From assembly GCF_900100155.1 (NCBI RefSeq), contig NZ_FMTP01000001.1:806001-870000 (forward strand): a stretch of 64,000 bases of DNA, written 5' to 3'. This stretch comes from Ancylobacter rudongensis (lineage in GTDB: Bacteria > Pseudomonadota > Alphaproteobacteria > Rhizobiales > Xanthobacteraceae). Position 1 is the first letter of the stretch. Every line of letters begins with the position of its first letter. The notes under the pieces were generated by a model. That model was not told the DNA's origin. It saw only the letters and a list, made by a program, of their open reading frames with translations, and did not search any database. This document shows, one piece after another, positions 1 to 7,967 of the stretch. The position numbers and the translations under genes were made by a program.

Positions 1-1
1 C

Positions 2-718
2 TTCTCCGCCCCCGATTCCAGCGGATTTGAAGACCGCATCGCCGTGGTGCTCGCCCAGGCCATGGGCCGCAAGCCGGTGTTCGTGCGCAACGACCAGCCG
101 GGCATCTATCTGGTGCGCGACCAGCTCGACAAGAATAACTGCGATGTGGTGATGGGCGTTGATGTCGGCGACGAGCGCGTGCTGGCCTCCAAGCCCTATT
201 ACCGCACCGGCTATGTGCTGGTGACCAAGGCCGACCGCAACATCACCACCGGTGACTGGGAAGACCAGCAGATCAAGGACCAGACCCGCTTCGCGGTGCG
301 CTTCTATTCGCCCGCCGAGACCATGCTCAAGCGCATCGGCCGTTTCGAGGACAACGCGGCCTACATGTACTCGTTGGTCAACTTCAAGTCGCGCCGCAAC
401 CAGTGGATCCAGGTGCCGGGCGACCGCATCGTCACCGAGGTCGCCAGCGGCGAGGCCGATGTCGGCATCGCCTTCGCCCCGGAAGTGGCGCGCTATGTGA
501 AATCCTCGTCGACGCCGCTGCGGATCACCGTGATCACCAAGGACATCGACCGGCCGAACGATACGCCGATCCCGATGCACTACGACCAGGCGATCGGCGT
601 GCGCAAGAACGATCCGGAACTGCTCAAGGAGATCAACGCGGCGCTGGATAAGGCGCGCCCGCAGATCGAGCAGATTCTGACCCAGGAAGGCATTCCGCTG
701 CTTGAGCCGAATACCTGA
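2..718 (+). CDS. mxaJ: MxaJ, methanol dehydrogenase accessory periplasmic protein (5' truncated by window edge)
   Basis: The frame is open from base 2, so the start and signal peptide lie outside the window; 238 residues remain. It resembles a family 3 periplasmic solute-binding protein fold, which is what MxaJ is. The visible part has the [13 protein letters not shown] segment near the start, the V-M-G-V-D-V-G-D loop, the [10 protein letters not shown] segment and a conserved [16 protein letters not shown] stretch. MxaJ is needed for maturation of the PQQ methanol dehydrogenase in the periplasm; it probably binds the alpha subunit MxaF during assembly. The identification rests on this sequence and on mxaG and mxaI directly downstream, the canonical F-J-G-I order. 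The only alternative is the XoxJ paralogue, but mxaI next door argues for mxaJ. Confidence 0.93.
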   Translation, partial: FSAPDSSGFEDRIAVVLAQAMGRKPVFVRNDQPGIYLVRDQLDKNNCDVVMGVDVGDERVLASKPYYRTGYVLVTKADRNITTGDWEDQQIKDQTRFAVRFYSPAETMLKRIGRFEDNAAYMYSLVNFKSRRNQWIQVPGDRIVTEVASGEADVGIAFAPEVARYVKSSSTPLRITVITKDIDRPNDTPIPMHYDQAIGVRKNDPELLKEINAALDKARPQIEQILTQEGIPLLEPNT

Positions 719-791
719 CGGCCGCTTCCGACGCACCGCGTGTCTGCCGGGCCGCGGTGCGCCCCTGATCTCTTGCTGTGAACAAGGTTCG

Positions 792-1385
792 ATGACGAAG
801 ACGATTTTCACCAAGAAAGCGGCCGCGCTGCTGCTCGCCGGGGCCCTCGGGGCCGGTCTGGTCGGGTTCGGTGCCCGCGCCGCGATCATGCTGAGCAACA
901 CCGTCACTGGCCAGCCCCTCGATCTTTCCGAAGCGCCGGAAGAGGGCCGCGACACCAAGGCGGTGAAGGTCTTCCTGGAGACAGGCAAGAACATCTACAA
1001 CGAGGACCCCGTCTGCCTGCCCAAGGCACACGAGATCTTCCTGTCGATGTGCTCGGGCTGCCATGGCCATTATGGCGAGGGCAAGATCGGCCCCGGCCTC
1101 AACGATTCCTACTGGACCTATCCCAAGAACGAGACCGACCAGGGCTTGTTCGAGACGGTGTTCGGCGGCGCCAACGGCCAGATGGGTCCGATGTATGGCG
1201 CGCTGAACATGAACGAGATGCTGCTCGCCATGTCCTGGGTCCGGCATCTCTACAAGGACGATCCGAAGGGCGCGGTGTGGCTCACCGACGAGCAGCGCAG
1301 CAAGTTCAAGCCCTTCGACGCGAACGCCAAGCACGTAGAGCCAGCCGAAGAGCTGCCCGAAGCGTGCGGCGGGCCGGCGGGCTGA
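792..1385 (+). CDS. mxaG: MxaG, cytochrome cL, electron acceptor of methanol dehydrogenase
   Basis: 197 residues. Residues 1-30 form a Sec signal peptide (basic start, Ala/Leu/Gly core, ARA cleavage region). One haem c site, C-S-G-C-H, lies at about residues 87-91, and methionines in the GPMYG segment are candidates for the distal ligand. Cytochrome cL takes electrons from the PQQ of MxaFI and passes them to a class I cytochrome cH and then the oxidase. The frame opens at 702, but the ATG at 792 was chosen because the signal peptide starts there and the longer reading overlaps mxaJ. Followed by mxaI after 45 bp. Confidence 0.95.
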   Translation: MTKTIFTKKAAALLLAGALGAGLVGFGARAAIMLSNTVTGQPLDLSEAPEEGRDTKAVKVFLETGKNIYNEDPVCLPKAHEIFLSMCSGCHGHYGEGKIGPGLNDSYWTYPKNETDQGLFETVFGGANGQMGPMYGALNMNEMLLAMSWVRHLYKDDPKGAVWLTDEQRSKFKPFDANAKHVEPAEELPEACGGPAG

Positions 1386-1430
1386 ACCGCGCCGGTCGAA
1401 GACGGGTGGAACACGACCAGGAGACTGAAC

Positions 1431-1742
1431 ATGAGCATCATCGACCGTAGCGTTGCCTTCGCCTTGACTCTCGCCGGCGCCGGTGCGCTGAGCCTCGCCA
1501 TGATTGGCGGGGCGAGCGCCTATGACGGCACCAACTGCAAGGCCCCCGGCAATTGCTGGGAACCCAAGCCCGGCTTTCCCGACAAGGTGGCTGGCTCCAA
1601 GTACGACCCCAAGCATGATCCCAAGGAGCTGAACAAGCAGTCGGAATCGATCAAGGCGATGGAAGCGCGCAACGCCCAGCGGGTCGCCAATTTCGAGAAG
1701 ACCGGCAAGTTCGTCTACGACGTGAACAAGATTCCGAACTGA
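1431..1742 (+). CDS. mxaI: MxaI, methanol dehydrogenase small (beta) subunit
   Basis: 103 residues, usual length for the family. A signal peptide spans residues 1-30, ending G-A-S-A, and leaves a 73-residue Lys-rich mature chain that starts YDGTNCKAPGNCW. The two cysteines, six residues apart, match the conserved disulfide of MxaI. The rest is a highly charged helix, as in the known structure, which wraps around MxaF without contacting the active site. Its presence shows this is a calcium-type MxaFI enzyme rather than the lanthanide XoxF type, which lacks a beta subunit. An AGGAGA ribosome site precedes the ATG. Confidence 0.97.
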   Translation: MSIIDRSVAFALTLAGAGALSLAMIGGASAYDGTNCKAPGNCWEPKPGFPDKVAGSKYDPKHDPKELNKQSESIKAMEARNAQRVANFEKTGKFVYDVNKIPN

Positions 1743-1782
1743 CGGTTTCGGGCACGGCTTTGCTTTTCGAGAACCCACTTGC

Positions 1783-1809
1783 GGGCGGACGCCATTCTCC
1801 TGTCCGCCC
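1783..1809 (+). other. Small stem-loop in the mxaI-mxaR spacer
   Basis: A perfect 8-bp inverted repeat, GGGCGGAC (1783-1790) and GTCCGCCC (1802-1809), with an 11-nt loop. It lies 41 bp after mxaI and before the much larger hairpin at 1849-1902. There is no T-tract. It may protect the 3' end of the abundant upstream message; this is inferred from position only. Confidence 0.45.
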
Positions 1810-1848
1810 CGCGATCCTCCGGGCAAGCCGCCCGGTTTGTGGGCAACT

Positions 1849-1902
1849 GGCGCGGCCGACGCCGAACGGGTGCCCCCCGTCCGGCGTGGGCCGCGCCCTT
1901 TT
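1849..1902 (+). terminator. Strong hairpin with T-run between mxaI and mxaR (attenuator/partial terminator)
   Basis: Two 22-nt arms (1849-1870 and 1876-1897) pair at 20 of 22 positions around a 5-nt loop. The stem is almost entirely G-C and is followed by CTTTT at 1898-1902. This is the form of an intrinsic terminator, yet the mxaRSACKLD genes continue on the same strand from 1948. It would let most transcripts stop after the structural genes while some read through to the assembly genes. It could also act as a 3' stabiliser of the mxaFJGI message. Confidence 0.7.
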
Positions 1903-1947
1903 CCGGCACATGCGGCCCCTGCGCCCGGCCGCCTGAAAGGCTTCCCG

Positions 1948-2979
1948 ATGCATCTCGTCCGCGATCCCGACTCCGTGCTGTCGGACTGGCATGGCCATGC
2001 GCTGCGTTTCGAACGCGAGATCGGCAAGGTCGTGCTGGGTCAGGAGCGGGTGATCCGCCTGCTGACGATCGCCACCTTCGCCCGTGGCCATGTGCTGCTG
2101 GAAGGCGATGTCGGCGTCGGCAAGACCACGCTGCTGCGGGCGATGGCCCGGGCCATTGGCGGGGCTTTCGAGCGCATCGAGGGCACGATCGACCTGATGC
2201 CGGGCGATCTCGTCTACCACGCCCATCTCGGCGAGGATGGAAAGCCCCGCATCGATCCCGGCCCGCTGCTGCGGCAGGGCGAGGACCTGTCCATCTTCTT
2301 CTTCAACGAGATCAACCGCGCCCGCCCGCAGGTGCACGCGCTGCTGCTGCGGCTGATGGCGGAGCGCTCGGTCTCGGCCTTCAACCGCGAATACCGCTTC
2401 CCGCATGTGCAGGTCTTCGCCGATCGCAACCGGGTGGAGCGCGAGGAGACGTTCGAACTGCCCGCCGCCGCCCGCGACCGCTTCCTGATGGAGGTGCAGG
2501 TGGTGATGCCGCAGGCCGACGAGGCCCGCCGCAGCCTGGTGTTCGATCCGCGCTTCCATGATGTCGATGCGCTGCTGATGGATGTCGAGAGCGGCGTGCT
2601 CGACCCGGAGGCGCTCGGCACCGTGGCGCGCGCCATCCAGATCGGCGTGCAGGCCAGCCCGGCGCTGGAGGCCTATACGCTGGCGCTCTGGGATGGGGTG
2701 CGCCGGCCGCAGGCGCTGGGCCTTTCGATTGACGGCGTCGACATCAACCGGCTGGTGCAGGGCGGCGCCAGCCCGCGCGGCATGAGCTATCTCGTGCGCG
2801 CCGCCCGCGTCCGCGCCTGGATCGAAGGGCGCGACATGGTGGTGCCGGAGGATCTGCGCGCCGTGTTCCCCGAGGTGATGGCGCACCGCATCTTCATCGA
2901 TCCGGTCTATGAGATGCGGCGCGAGCCGATCGTCGCCGCCCTCATCGCCGGCGTGTTCGAGCGAGTGCCGGCGCCATGA
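1948..2979 (+). CDS. mxaR: MxaR, MoxR-family AAA+ ATPase for methanol dehydrogenase activation
   Basis: 343 residues. Walker A G-D-V-G-V-G-K-T-T is at about residues 53-61, followed by the Walker B-like IFFFNEINRA segment typical of MoxR ATPases, sensor region and C-terminal lid. MoxR proteins act with von Willebrand factor A partners as chaperones; here the partners MxaS, MxaC and MxaL follow. The family member is required for calcium insertion or activation of methanol dehydrogenase. The frame is open from 1837, but the upstream part covers the terminator-like hairpin, so the ATG at 1948 is preferred. Its stop overlaps mxaS by four bases (ATGA). Confidence 0.93.
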   Translation: MHLVRDPDSVLSDWHGHALRFEREIGKVVLGQERVIRLLTIATFARGHVLLEGDVGVGKTTLLRAMARAIGGAFERIEGTIDLMPGDLVYHAHLGEDGKPRIDPGPLLRQGEDLSIFFFNEINRARPQVHALLLRLMAERSVSAFNREYRFPHVQVFADRNRVEREETFELPAAARDRFLMEVQVVMPQADEARRSLVFDPRFHDVDALLMDVESGVLDPEALGTVARAIQIGVQASPALEAYTLALWDGVRRPQALGLSIDGVDINRLVQGGASPRGMSYLVRAARVRAWIEGRDMVVPEDLRAVFPEVMAHRIFIDPVYEMRREPIVAALIAGVFERVPAP

Positions 2980-3860
2980 AGCCGCCCGCCGGCGCCCATC
3001 CGTCTCCCGAGGTGCGGCCCGTCGACCTGCGGCCTCTGCCCTATCGCCTGCGCTGGCGGCCCGAGGGCATCTTCCCCGGCGCCCATCCCGGGCGCGGCGA
3101 GGGCTCGGAGGGCGAGTTCCGCCGGCATGTCTCGCTGCTGCGCCAGCCCGATCCGCGCCGTATCGACCTGCGCGTCTCGCTGCGCGATCCCCATGGCGAG
3201 CTGCATGTGCGCCAGTTCGCGCCGCGCCGTTCGGTGCCGGTGGCGACGCTGGTCGATCTGTCCGGCTCGATGCGCTTTGGCGAGGCGGTGGCGGGACGGG
3301 TGGCGGATCTGTGCGCGCTGCTGGCGCTCTCCGCCGTGCGCTCGGGCGACAATTTCGTGCTGTTCGGCTGCGATGCCGGGGTGAACGAGGCGGCGAGCCT
3401 GCCGCTGTCGCGCCGGCGCGGGCTGGAGGAGGAGGTGCGCGCGTGCCTCATCGCCGCAAAGCCGCGCGGCACCGGCGCGAGCGGCCTGTTCGAGGCCGCC
3501 GGGCGCCTGCCGGGCCGCCGCTCGCTGGTGTTCCTGGTGTCGGATTTCCTGATGCCCGTGGCCGAGATCGAACGCCTGCTCGACGCGCTGTGGCGGCACG
3601 ATGTCATCCCGGTGGTGGTGCGCGACGGCGCGGTGGAAGAGGGCCTGCCGCGGTGGGGGCTGATTGAGCTCGGGGATCTGGAGACCGGCGCCGCCCGGCT
3701 GGTGTTCATGCGCCCCGGCCTGCGGACGCGCTGGCTGCGCGCGGCGCGTGAGCGGCAGGCGGCGCTGGCGGCGCTGTTCACCCGCCGTGGCCTGCGCCCG
3801 GTCGATCTCAAGGACGCGCTCGATACGGACGCGCTGGCCCAACGACTGATGGAGGGCTGA
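2976..3860 (+). CDS. mxaS: MxaS, DUF58/VWA-like protein of the methanol dehydrogenase assembly set
   Basis: 294 residues, no signal peptide and no clear membrane segment. It has the DUF58 layout: an N-terminal region with PYRLRWRPEG and a von Willebrand A fold with a metal-ion-dependent adhesion site V-D-L-S-G-S-M near residues 93-99. DUF58 proteins are regular partners of MoxR ATPases, and the gene overlaps mxaR by ATGA. It is probably cytoplasmic and works with MxaR in remodelling or metal loading of the dehydrogenase. Only MxaS, MxaC and MxaL in this operon carry the VWA motif, so they may form a shared complex. Confidence 0.9.
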   Translation: MKPPAGAHPSPEVRPVDLRPLPYRLRWRPEGIFPGAHPGRGEGSEGEFRRHVSLLRQPDPRRIDLRVSLRDPHGELHVRQFAPRRSVPVATLVDLSGSMRFGEAVAGRVADLCALLALSAVRSGDNFVLFGCDAGVNEAASLPLSRRRGLEEEVRACLIAAKPRGTGASGLFEAAGRLPGRRSLVFLVSDFLMPVAEIERLLDALWRHDVIPVVVRDGAVEEGLPRWGLIELGDLETGAARLVFMRPGLRTRWLRAARERQAALAALFTRRGLRPVDLKDALDTDALAQRLMEG

Positions 3861-4799
3861 ATGGGGTGGCGCGCGCGCATCCTTGCCACGCTGGTTCTGC
3901 TGGTGCTGACCGTCTCCCCTGCCCTGGCGCAGCTGCGGGCGGTGGAGCTGTACGCGCCGCGCGCCTTCGGCCATGTCATCGGCGACACGCTTACCCTCAC
4001 CGCCGAGATCGCGCTGGACGCGCCCTTCGTGCTCGACCCCGCCTCGCTGCCGCCGCCACGGGCGCTCAATTACTGGCTCGACCTGCGCGAGGCGCGGCTT
4101 GAGGACCATGGCGTGCGCGACGGCGTGCACCGCTACACGCTCGATCTGGTCTACCAGACCTTCTATGCCCCGCTGGAGCCGCGCCGGCTGACCATTCCCG
4201 CCGTGGCGCTGTTCGCCATCGAGGGCGAGCGGCGGGTGCCGGTCGAGGTGCCGGCCTGGTCGTTCCTGATGTCGCCGCTGCGCGAGATCGTCGCCACCGG
4301 GCCGGGCCCGGCGATGCAGCTGCGGCCCGATATCGCACCGCGCCCGCTGCCCACGACCCCGCTCATTCGCGGGCTTGCTCTCGCGCTCGGCGTGGCCCTG
4401 CTGGCGCTGCTTCTGCTCGCCTGGCAGATGGGCTGGGGCCCCTTCGGCCGGCGGTGCTCGCGGCCCTTCGCCCGGGCGGCGCGGGCGATCCCGTCGACGC
4501 TCGCCACCGCGCCGGGCGATCCGACGCTGGCGGCCTCGCGCTATGCCCGCGCGCTGCAGGCGCTGCACCGCGCCTTTGACGCCACCGACGGCAAGGGCGT
4601 CTTCGCCGAGGACCTGCCGGGCTTCTTCGAGCGGCATGCCGCCTTCCGGGCGGCAGAGGCTGAAGTGCGGCGCCTGTTCGAGGCCTCCCGCCGGGCGTTC
4701 TTCGGCGCCGATCCCGCCGGGGCACAGCGGGAGCTGCCGCCGGAGGAACTGGTGGCGCTGTCGCGCCGGCTGCGCGCCGTCGAGCGGGGCACGGCATGA
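3861..4799 (+). CDS. mxaA: MxaA, membrane-anchored methanol dehydrogenase assembly protein
   Basis: 312 residues. A signal peptide (residues 1-24, ending P-A-L-A-Q) is followed by a periplasmic domain, one transmembrane helix at about residues 171-192, and a cytoplasmic C-terminal domain rich in Arg and Ala. MxaA is needed for calcium-dependent maturation of the dehydrogenase in Methylobacterium and Paracoccus. Starts directly after the mxaS stop and overlaps mxaC by four bases, so translation is probably coupled through the operon. The exact biochemical role is unknown. Confidence 0.9.
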   Translation: MGWRARILATLVLLVLTVSPALAQLRAVELYAPRAFGHVIGDTLTLTAEIALDAPFVLDPASLPPPRALNYWLDLREARLEDHGVRDGVHRYTLDLVYQTFYAPLEPRRLTIPAVALFAIEGERRVPVEVPAWSFLMSPLREIVATGPGPAMQLRPDIAPRPLPTTPLIRGLALALGVALLALLLLAWQMGWGPFGRRCSRPFARAARAIPSTLATAPGDPTLAASRYARALQALHRAFDATDGKGVFAEDLPGFFERHAAFRAAEAEVRRLFEASRRAFFGADPAGAQRELPPEELVALSRRLRAVERGTA

Positions 4800-5869
4800 A
4801 CGCCGCCAGCGCCTTCTGGGACGGGCTGACGCGCGGCTGGGGCGTCGATCAACCCGCCGTGCTGGCGCTGCTTGTCCTCGCGCTGCTGCCGCTGGTGGCC
4901 TCGGCCTTCCGCCGGCGCGGCATCGCCTCGACCCGCCTGATCCCGGACGATCCGCTGTCGGTTGCGGTGGGCGCCGGCCTGCGGCTGGCCGGCGCGGTGG
5001 CGATCATTGCGCTGGTGCTGGGGCTTGCCGGCCTGCACCGGCGCGAGCAGAGCGTCGAGCGCGAGGGCACCGGCGCCCATCTGGTGCTGCTGCTCGACCG
5101 CTCCTCCAGCATGGACAACAGTTTCGCCGACCGCGCACCGACCGGCGACCAGGAATCGAAGTCGGCCGCCGCCAAGCGGCTGCTGGCGGAATTCGTCGCC
5201 CGCCGCCCGCATGACCGCATCGCGGTGGCCGCCTTTTCCACCTCGCCGATGCCGGTGCTGCCGCTGACCGACCATCACGAGGTGGTGGACGCGGCGATCG
5301 ACGCCATCGACCGGCCGGGCCTTGCCTTCACCGATGTCGGGCGCGGGCTGGCGCTGGCCTTCTCCTATTTCGCCGACGATACGGATGAGTCCTCGCGGGC
5401 GGTGCTGCTGGTGTCCGACGGCGCGGCGCTAATCGACCGGCGGGTGCAGGAGGCGCTGCGCGACGCCGCCGCGCGCACGCCGGTGCATCTCTACTGGCTG
5501 TTCCTGCGCTCGCGCGGCGCCCAGGGCATTTACGACGTGCCGGCTTCCGGCGACGATTCCGCCCAGGCCAATCCCGAGCGCCATCTGCATCTGTTCCTGC
5601 AGAGCCTCGGCGTGCCCTACCGCGCCTTCGAGGCGACCAGCCCGCAGGCGGTGGCGCAGGCGATCACCGAGATCGACCGGCAGGAGACGCGGCCGATCCG
5701 CTATGTCGAACGCATTCCGCGCCGCGATCTGGTTCGCCCCGCCTTTTTCGTCGCCGCCCTCGCCACCGCCCTGCTGCTCGCGGCCAAGCTGGCCGAGCGG
5801 CAGCTGCGTCCCGCCGGACGGGGCGCCAAGGAGGGCACCGACGCCATCGACCTGAGGAGAGCGGCATGA
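4796..5869 (+). CDS. mxaC: MxaC, VWA-domain membrane protein
   Basis: 357 residues with the BatA/BatB-like layout: two N-terminal transmembrane helices (about 18-35 and 58-77), a von Willebrand A domain with the metal site D-R-S-S-S near residues 100-104, and a C-terminal transmembrane helix at about 315-336. The VWA domain would face the periplasm. In methylotrophs MxaC is required for active methanol dehydrogenase. The ATGA overlaps on both sides show tight coupling to mxaA and mxaK. Partner of the MoxR ATPase MxaR by family analogy. Confidence 0.9.
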   Translation: MNAASAFWDGLTRGWGVDQPAVLALLVLALLPLVASAFRRRGIASTRLIPDDPLSVAVGAGLRLAGAVAIIALVLGLAGLHRREQSVEREGTGAHLVLLLDRSSSMDNSFADRAPTGDQESKSAAAKRLLAEFVARRPHDRIAVAAFSTSPMPVLPLTDHHEVVDAAIDAIDRPGLAFTDVGRGLALAFSYFADDTDESSRAVLLVSDGAALIDRRVQEALRDAAARTPVHLYWLFLRSRGAQGIYDVPASGDDSAQANPERHLHLFLQSLGVPYRAFEATSPQAVAQAITEIDRQETRPIRYVERIPRRDLVRPAFFVAALATALLLAAKLAERQLRPAGRGAKEGTDAIDLRRAA

Positions 5870-6426
5870 GGACACGGCGCCTGGCGCTCACCGCCACCTT
5901 TGCCCTGCTGGTCGCCAGCCTGCTCGCCGCCGCCTGGCTGGCCGCGCGGCTGTTCGTGGTCGAGCGCGACAACGGCCTGATCGCCTCGCTCGCCGCCGGC
6001 CATGATCTTGCGATCAGCGCCGAGGACCCGCCGGCGCTGCTGTTCGCCCGGCTGCATTTCCTCATCACCCGCGACCGGCTGGACGAGGCGCAGCCGCTGC
6101 TCAACCGGCTCGCCGCCGGCGAGGACCGGGACCTTGCGGTCGCCGCCCTGTACGACATTGCCAATGCCCGGCTCCGGGTCGCCTTCAACCATCTTGAATC
6201 GAACCGGATCGACCCGGCGATCCCCTTGGTGCGGCTCGCCAAGGACAATTACCGCCGCGCGCTGGTGCTCGCTCCCGGCTTCTGGGACGGCAAGTACAAT
6301 CTCGACATCGCCATGCGGCTGGTGCGCGATTTTCCGCAGATCGACCTTGAGGGCGAGGAGCTTCCGCCCGACGCGGTGAAGAAGCTGTGGACCGACCTGC
6401 CCGGCCTGCCGAGGGGGCTGCCATGA
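5866..6426 (+). CDS. mxaK: MxaK, small membrane-anchored assembly protein
   Basis: 186 residues. One N-terminal transmembrane helix (about residues 5-28) and a periplasmic helical part with TPR-like spacing (RLHFLITRDRLDEAQPLLNRL), as in the small BatC/BatE-like members of MoxR operons. It sits between the two VWA genes mxaC and mxaL with ATGA overlaps on both sides. Function in methanol dehydrogenase assembly is known only from operon membership and mutant data in related organisms. Confidence 0.85.
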   Translation: MRTRRLALTATFALLVASLLAAAWLAARLFVVERDNGLIASLAAGHDLAISAEDPPALLFARLHFLITRDRLDEAQPLLNRLAAGEDRDLAVAALYDIANARLRVAFNHLESNRIDPAIPLVRLAKDNYRRALVLAPGFWDGKYNLDIAMRLVRDFPQIDLEGEELPPDAVKKLWTDLPGLPRGLP

Positions 6427-7427
6427 GCACGGCGGCCGGCGAGGGGAGCGGGCGAATGGGCAGCGGTCCGCGACGCGACTGGCGGTTCTGGCTGCTGCTG
6501 GCGGCGCTGCTCGCCATCGTCGCCGCGCTGTTCGCCCCGCGCATCGTCCAGACCGGCAATGTGCGCGAGGCGCTGCTGGTGATCGACGTCACCGGCAGCA
6601 TGAATGTGCGCGACGCGCAGAGCCAGGGGGCGCCGGCCACCCGTCTCGACGCCGCCAAGCGCAGCGCCCGCGATATTCTGGCCGGCCTGCCCTGCGGCTC
6701 GCGGCTGGGCCTCGCGATCTTCACAGAGCGCCGCAGCTTCCTGCTCTTCGAGCCGGCCGAGGTGTGCGAGAACTTCGCCGCCATTGCCGGCTCGATCGAC
6801 GATCTCGACTGGCGCATGGCCTGGGAGGGCGACAGCTATGTCGCGCGCGGCGTCCATTCCGGCCTCGCCATGGCCGCCAGCCTGAAGGCCGATCTCATCT
6901 TCATGACCGACGGGCATGAAGCCCCTCCCCTGCCCGGCGGCGCCCTGCCGGCCTTCGAGGGCGAGCCGGGCGAGGTCGCCGGGCTGCTGGTCGGCATCGG
7001 CGGCGTCGACCCCTCGCCGATCCCGAAATTCGATCAGGACGGGCGCGAGACCGGCTTCTATGCCGAGGAAGACGTGCCGCAGGAAAACCGCATGGGGCCG
7101 CCGCCGGAGGATGCCGCCTCGCGCGCCGGCTGGAATCCGCGCAACGCCCCCTGGGGCGGCGAGCCGGCCACCGGCACCGAGCATCTGAGCGCCCTGCGCG
7201 AGGAACATCTGCGCGCGCTCGCCGCCCAGACCGGGCTTGGCTACATCGCGCTCGGCAATGAAAGCGGGCTCCTCGCCGCCGTCGAGGCCGACACAAGGCC
7301 CCGGCCGGTCGAGATGCGTCTCGACACCGCCGCCATCCCCGCCGCGCTGGCGCTGTTCTGCCTAGCGCTGCTGTTCGGGCTCGGCGCCACCACCTCACGG
7401 CGACCCGAGCGACTTCCCACTCGATAA
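6423..7427 (+). CDS. mxaL: MxaL, VWA-domain membrane protein
   Basis: 334 residues. Transmembrane helices lie near residues 20-42 and 302-323, with a von Willebrand A domain between them. The metal site reads D-V-T-G-S (about 55-59), with Thr in place of the first Ser of the usual DxSxS. The frame opens at 6387, but the ATG at 6423 overlaps the mxaK stop by four bases, like the other genes here, and gives a normal N-terminus. Probably forms a periplasm-facing complex with MxaC and MxaK under the control of MxaR. Confidence 0.9.
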   Translation: MSTAAGEGSGRMGSGPRRDWRFWLLLAALLAIVAALFAPRIVQTGNVREALLVIDVTGSMNVRDAQSQGAPATRLDAAKRSARDILAGLPCGSRLGLAIFTERRSFLLFEPAEVCENFAAIAGSIDDLDWRMAWEGDSYVARGVHSGLAMAASLKADLIFMTDGHEAPPLPGGALPAFEGEPGEVAGLLVGIGGVDPSPIPKFDQDGRETGFYAEEDVPQENRMGPPPEDAASRAGWNPRNAPWGGEPATGTEHLSALREEHLRALAAQTGLGYIALGNESGLLAAVEADTRPRPVEMRLDTAAIPAALALFCLALLFGLGATTSRRPERLPTR

Positions 7428-7439
7428 AGGAAAAAGACG

Positions 7440-7967
7440 ATGCTTCAACGACTTGCGCTCGCGCTCGGCTTGCTGCTGCTGGCCCCTGCCCTGGCCCTCG
7501 CCCATGGACCGACGCCCCAGCGCGCCGATGAGACGCTGGTGATCGCCGCCCCGCCGGAAGCGGTATGGGCGGTGCTGTCCCGCTTCGGCGGCATTGGCGA
7601 GTGGCATCCGATGGTGAAGAAGGTGGAGGCGACCGGCGGCGACGCGGCCGGCGCCGAGCGGGTGCTGACGCTGGAGAAGGGCGAGATCAAGGAAGGGCTG
7701 GACGAGGTCGATCCCGCCGCCTACCGCCTCTCCTACCGCCTGCTGACGGAGAATGCCGAGGCGATCCCGGTCAGTTTCTATACCCAGACCATCGAGGTGA
7801 AGCCGGATGGCGCCGGCAGCGAAGTCAGCTGGGGCGCCCGCTTCTACCGCGCCGACACCACCAATGAGCCGCCGGAAGACCGCAACGACGCGGCCGCCAT
7901 CGCCGCGATGACCGACTTCATCCAGCAGGGGCTGAAGGGGTTGCAGGCCAAGGTGACGGGCAAGTGA
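7440..7967 (+). CDS. mxaD: MxaD, periplasmic SRPBCC-fold protein of methanol oxidation
   Basis: 175 residues. Signal peptide about 1-21 (ends A-L-A-L-A), then a START/SRPBCC-like domain with the sequence EAVWAVLSRFGGIGEWHPMV. MxaD is a 17-kDa periplasmic protein that in Methylobacterium speeds electron transfer from methanol dehydrogenase to cytochrome cL. An AAGGAAAAA stretch precedes the ATG. It is the last recognised mxa gene; its stop overlaps the possible GTG start of the next gene, so that gene may be cotranscribed. Confidence 0.9.
   Translation: MLQRLALALGLLLLAPALALAHGPTPQRADETLVIAAPPEAVWAVLSRFGGIGEWHPMVKKVEATGGDAAGAERVLTLEKGEIKEGLDEVDPAAYRLSYRLLTENAEAIPVSFYTQTIEVKPDGAGSEVSWGARFYRADTTNEPPEDRNDAAAIAAMTDFIQQGLKGLQAKVTGK

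Noticed and set aside
633-2027. An open frame of 464 codons antisense to mxaG, mxaI and mxaR
   Set aside because: Covers two certain genes and the terminator hairpin; low-complexity Arg/Gly/Ala composition.
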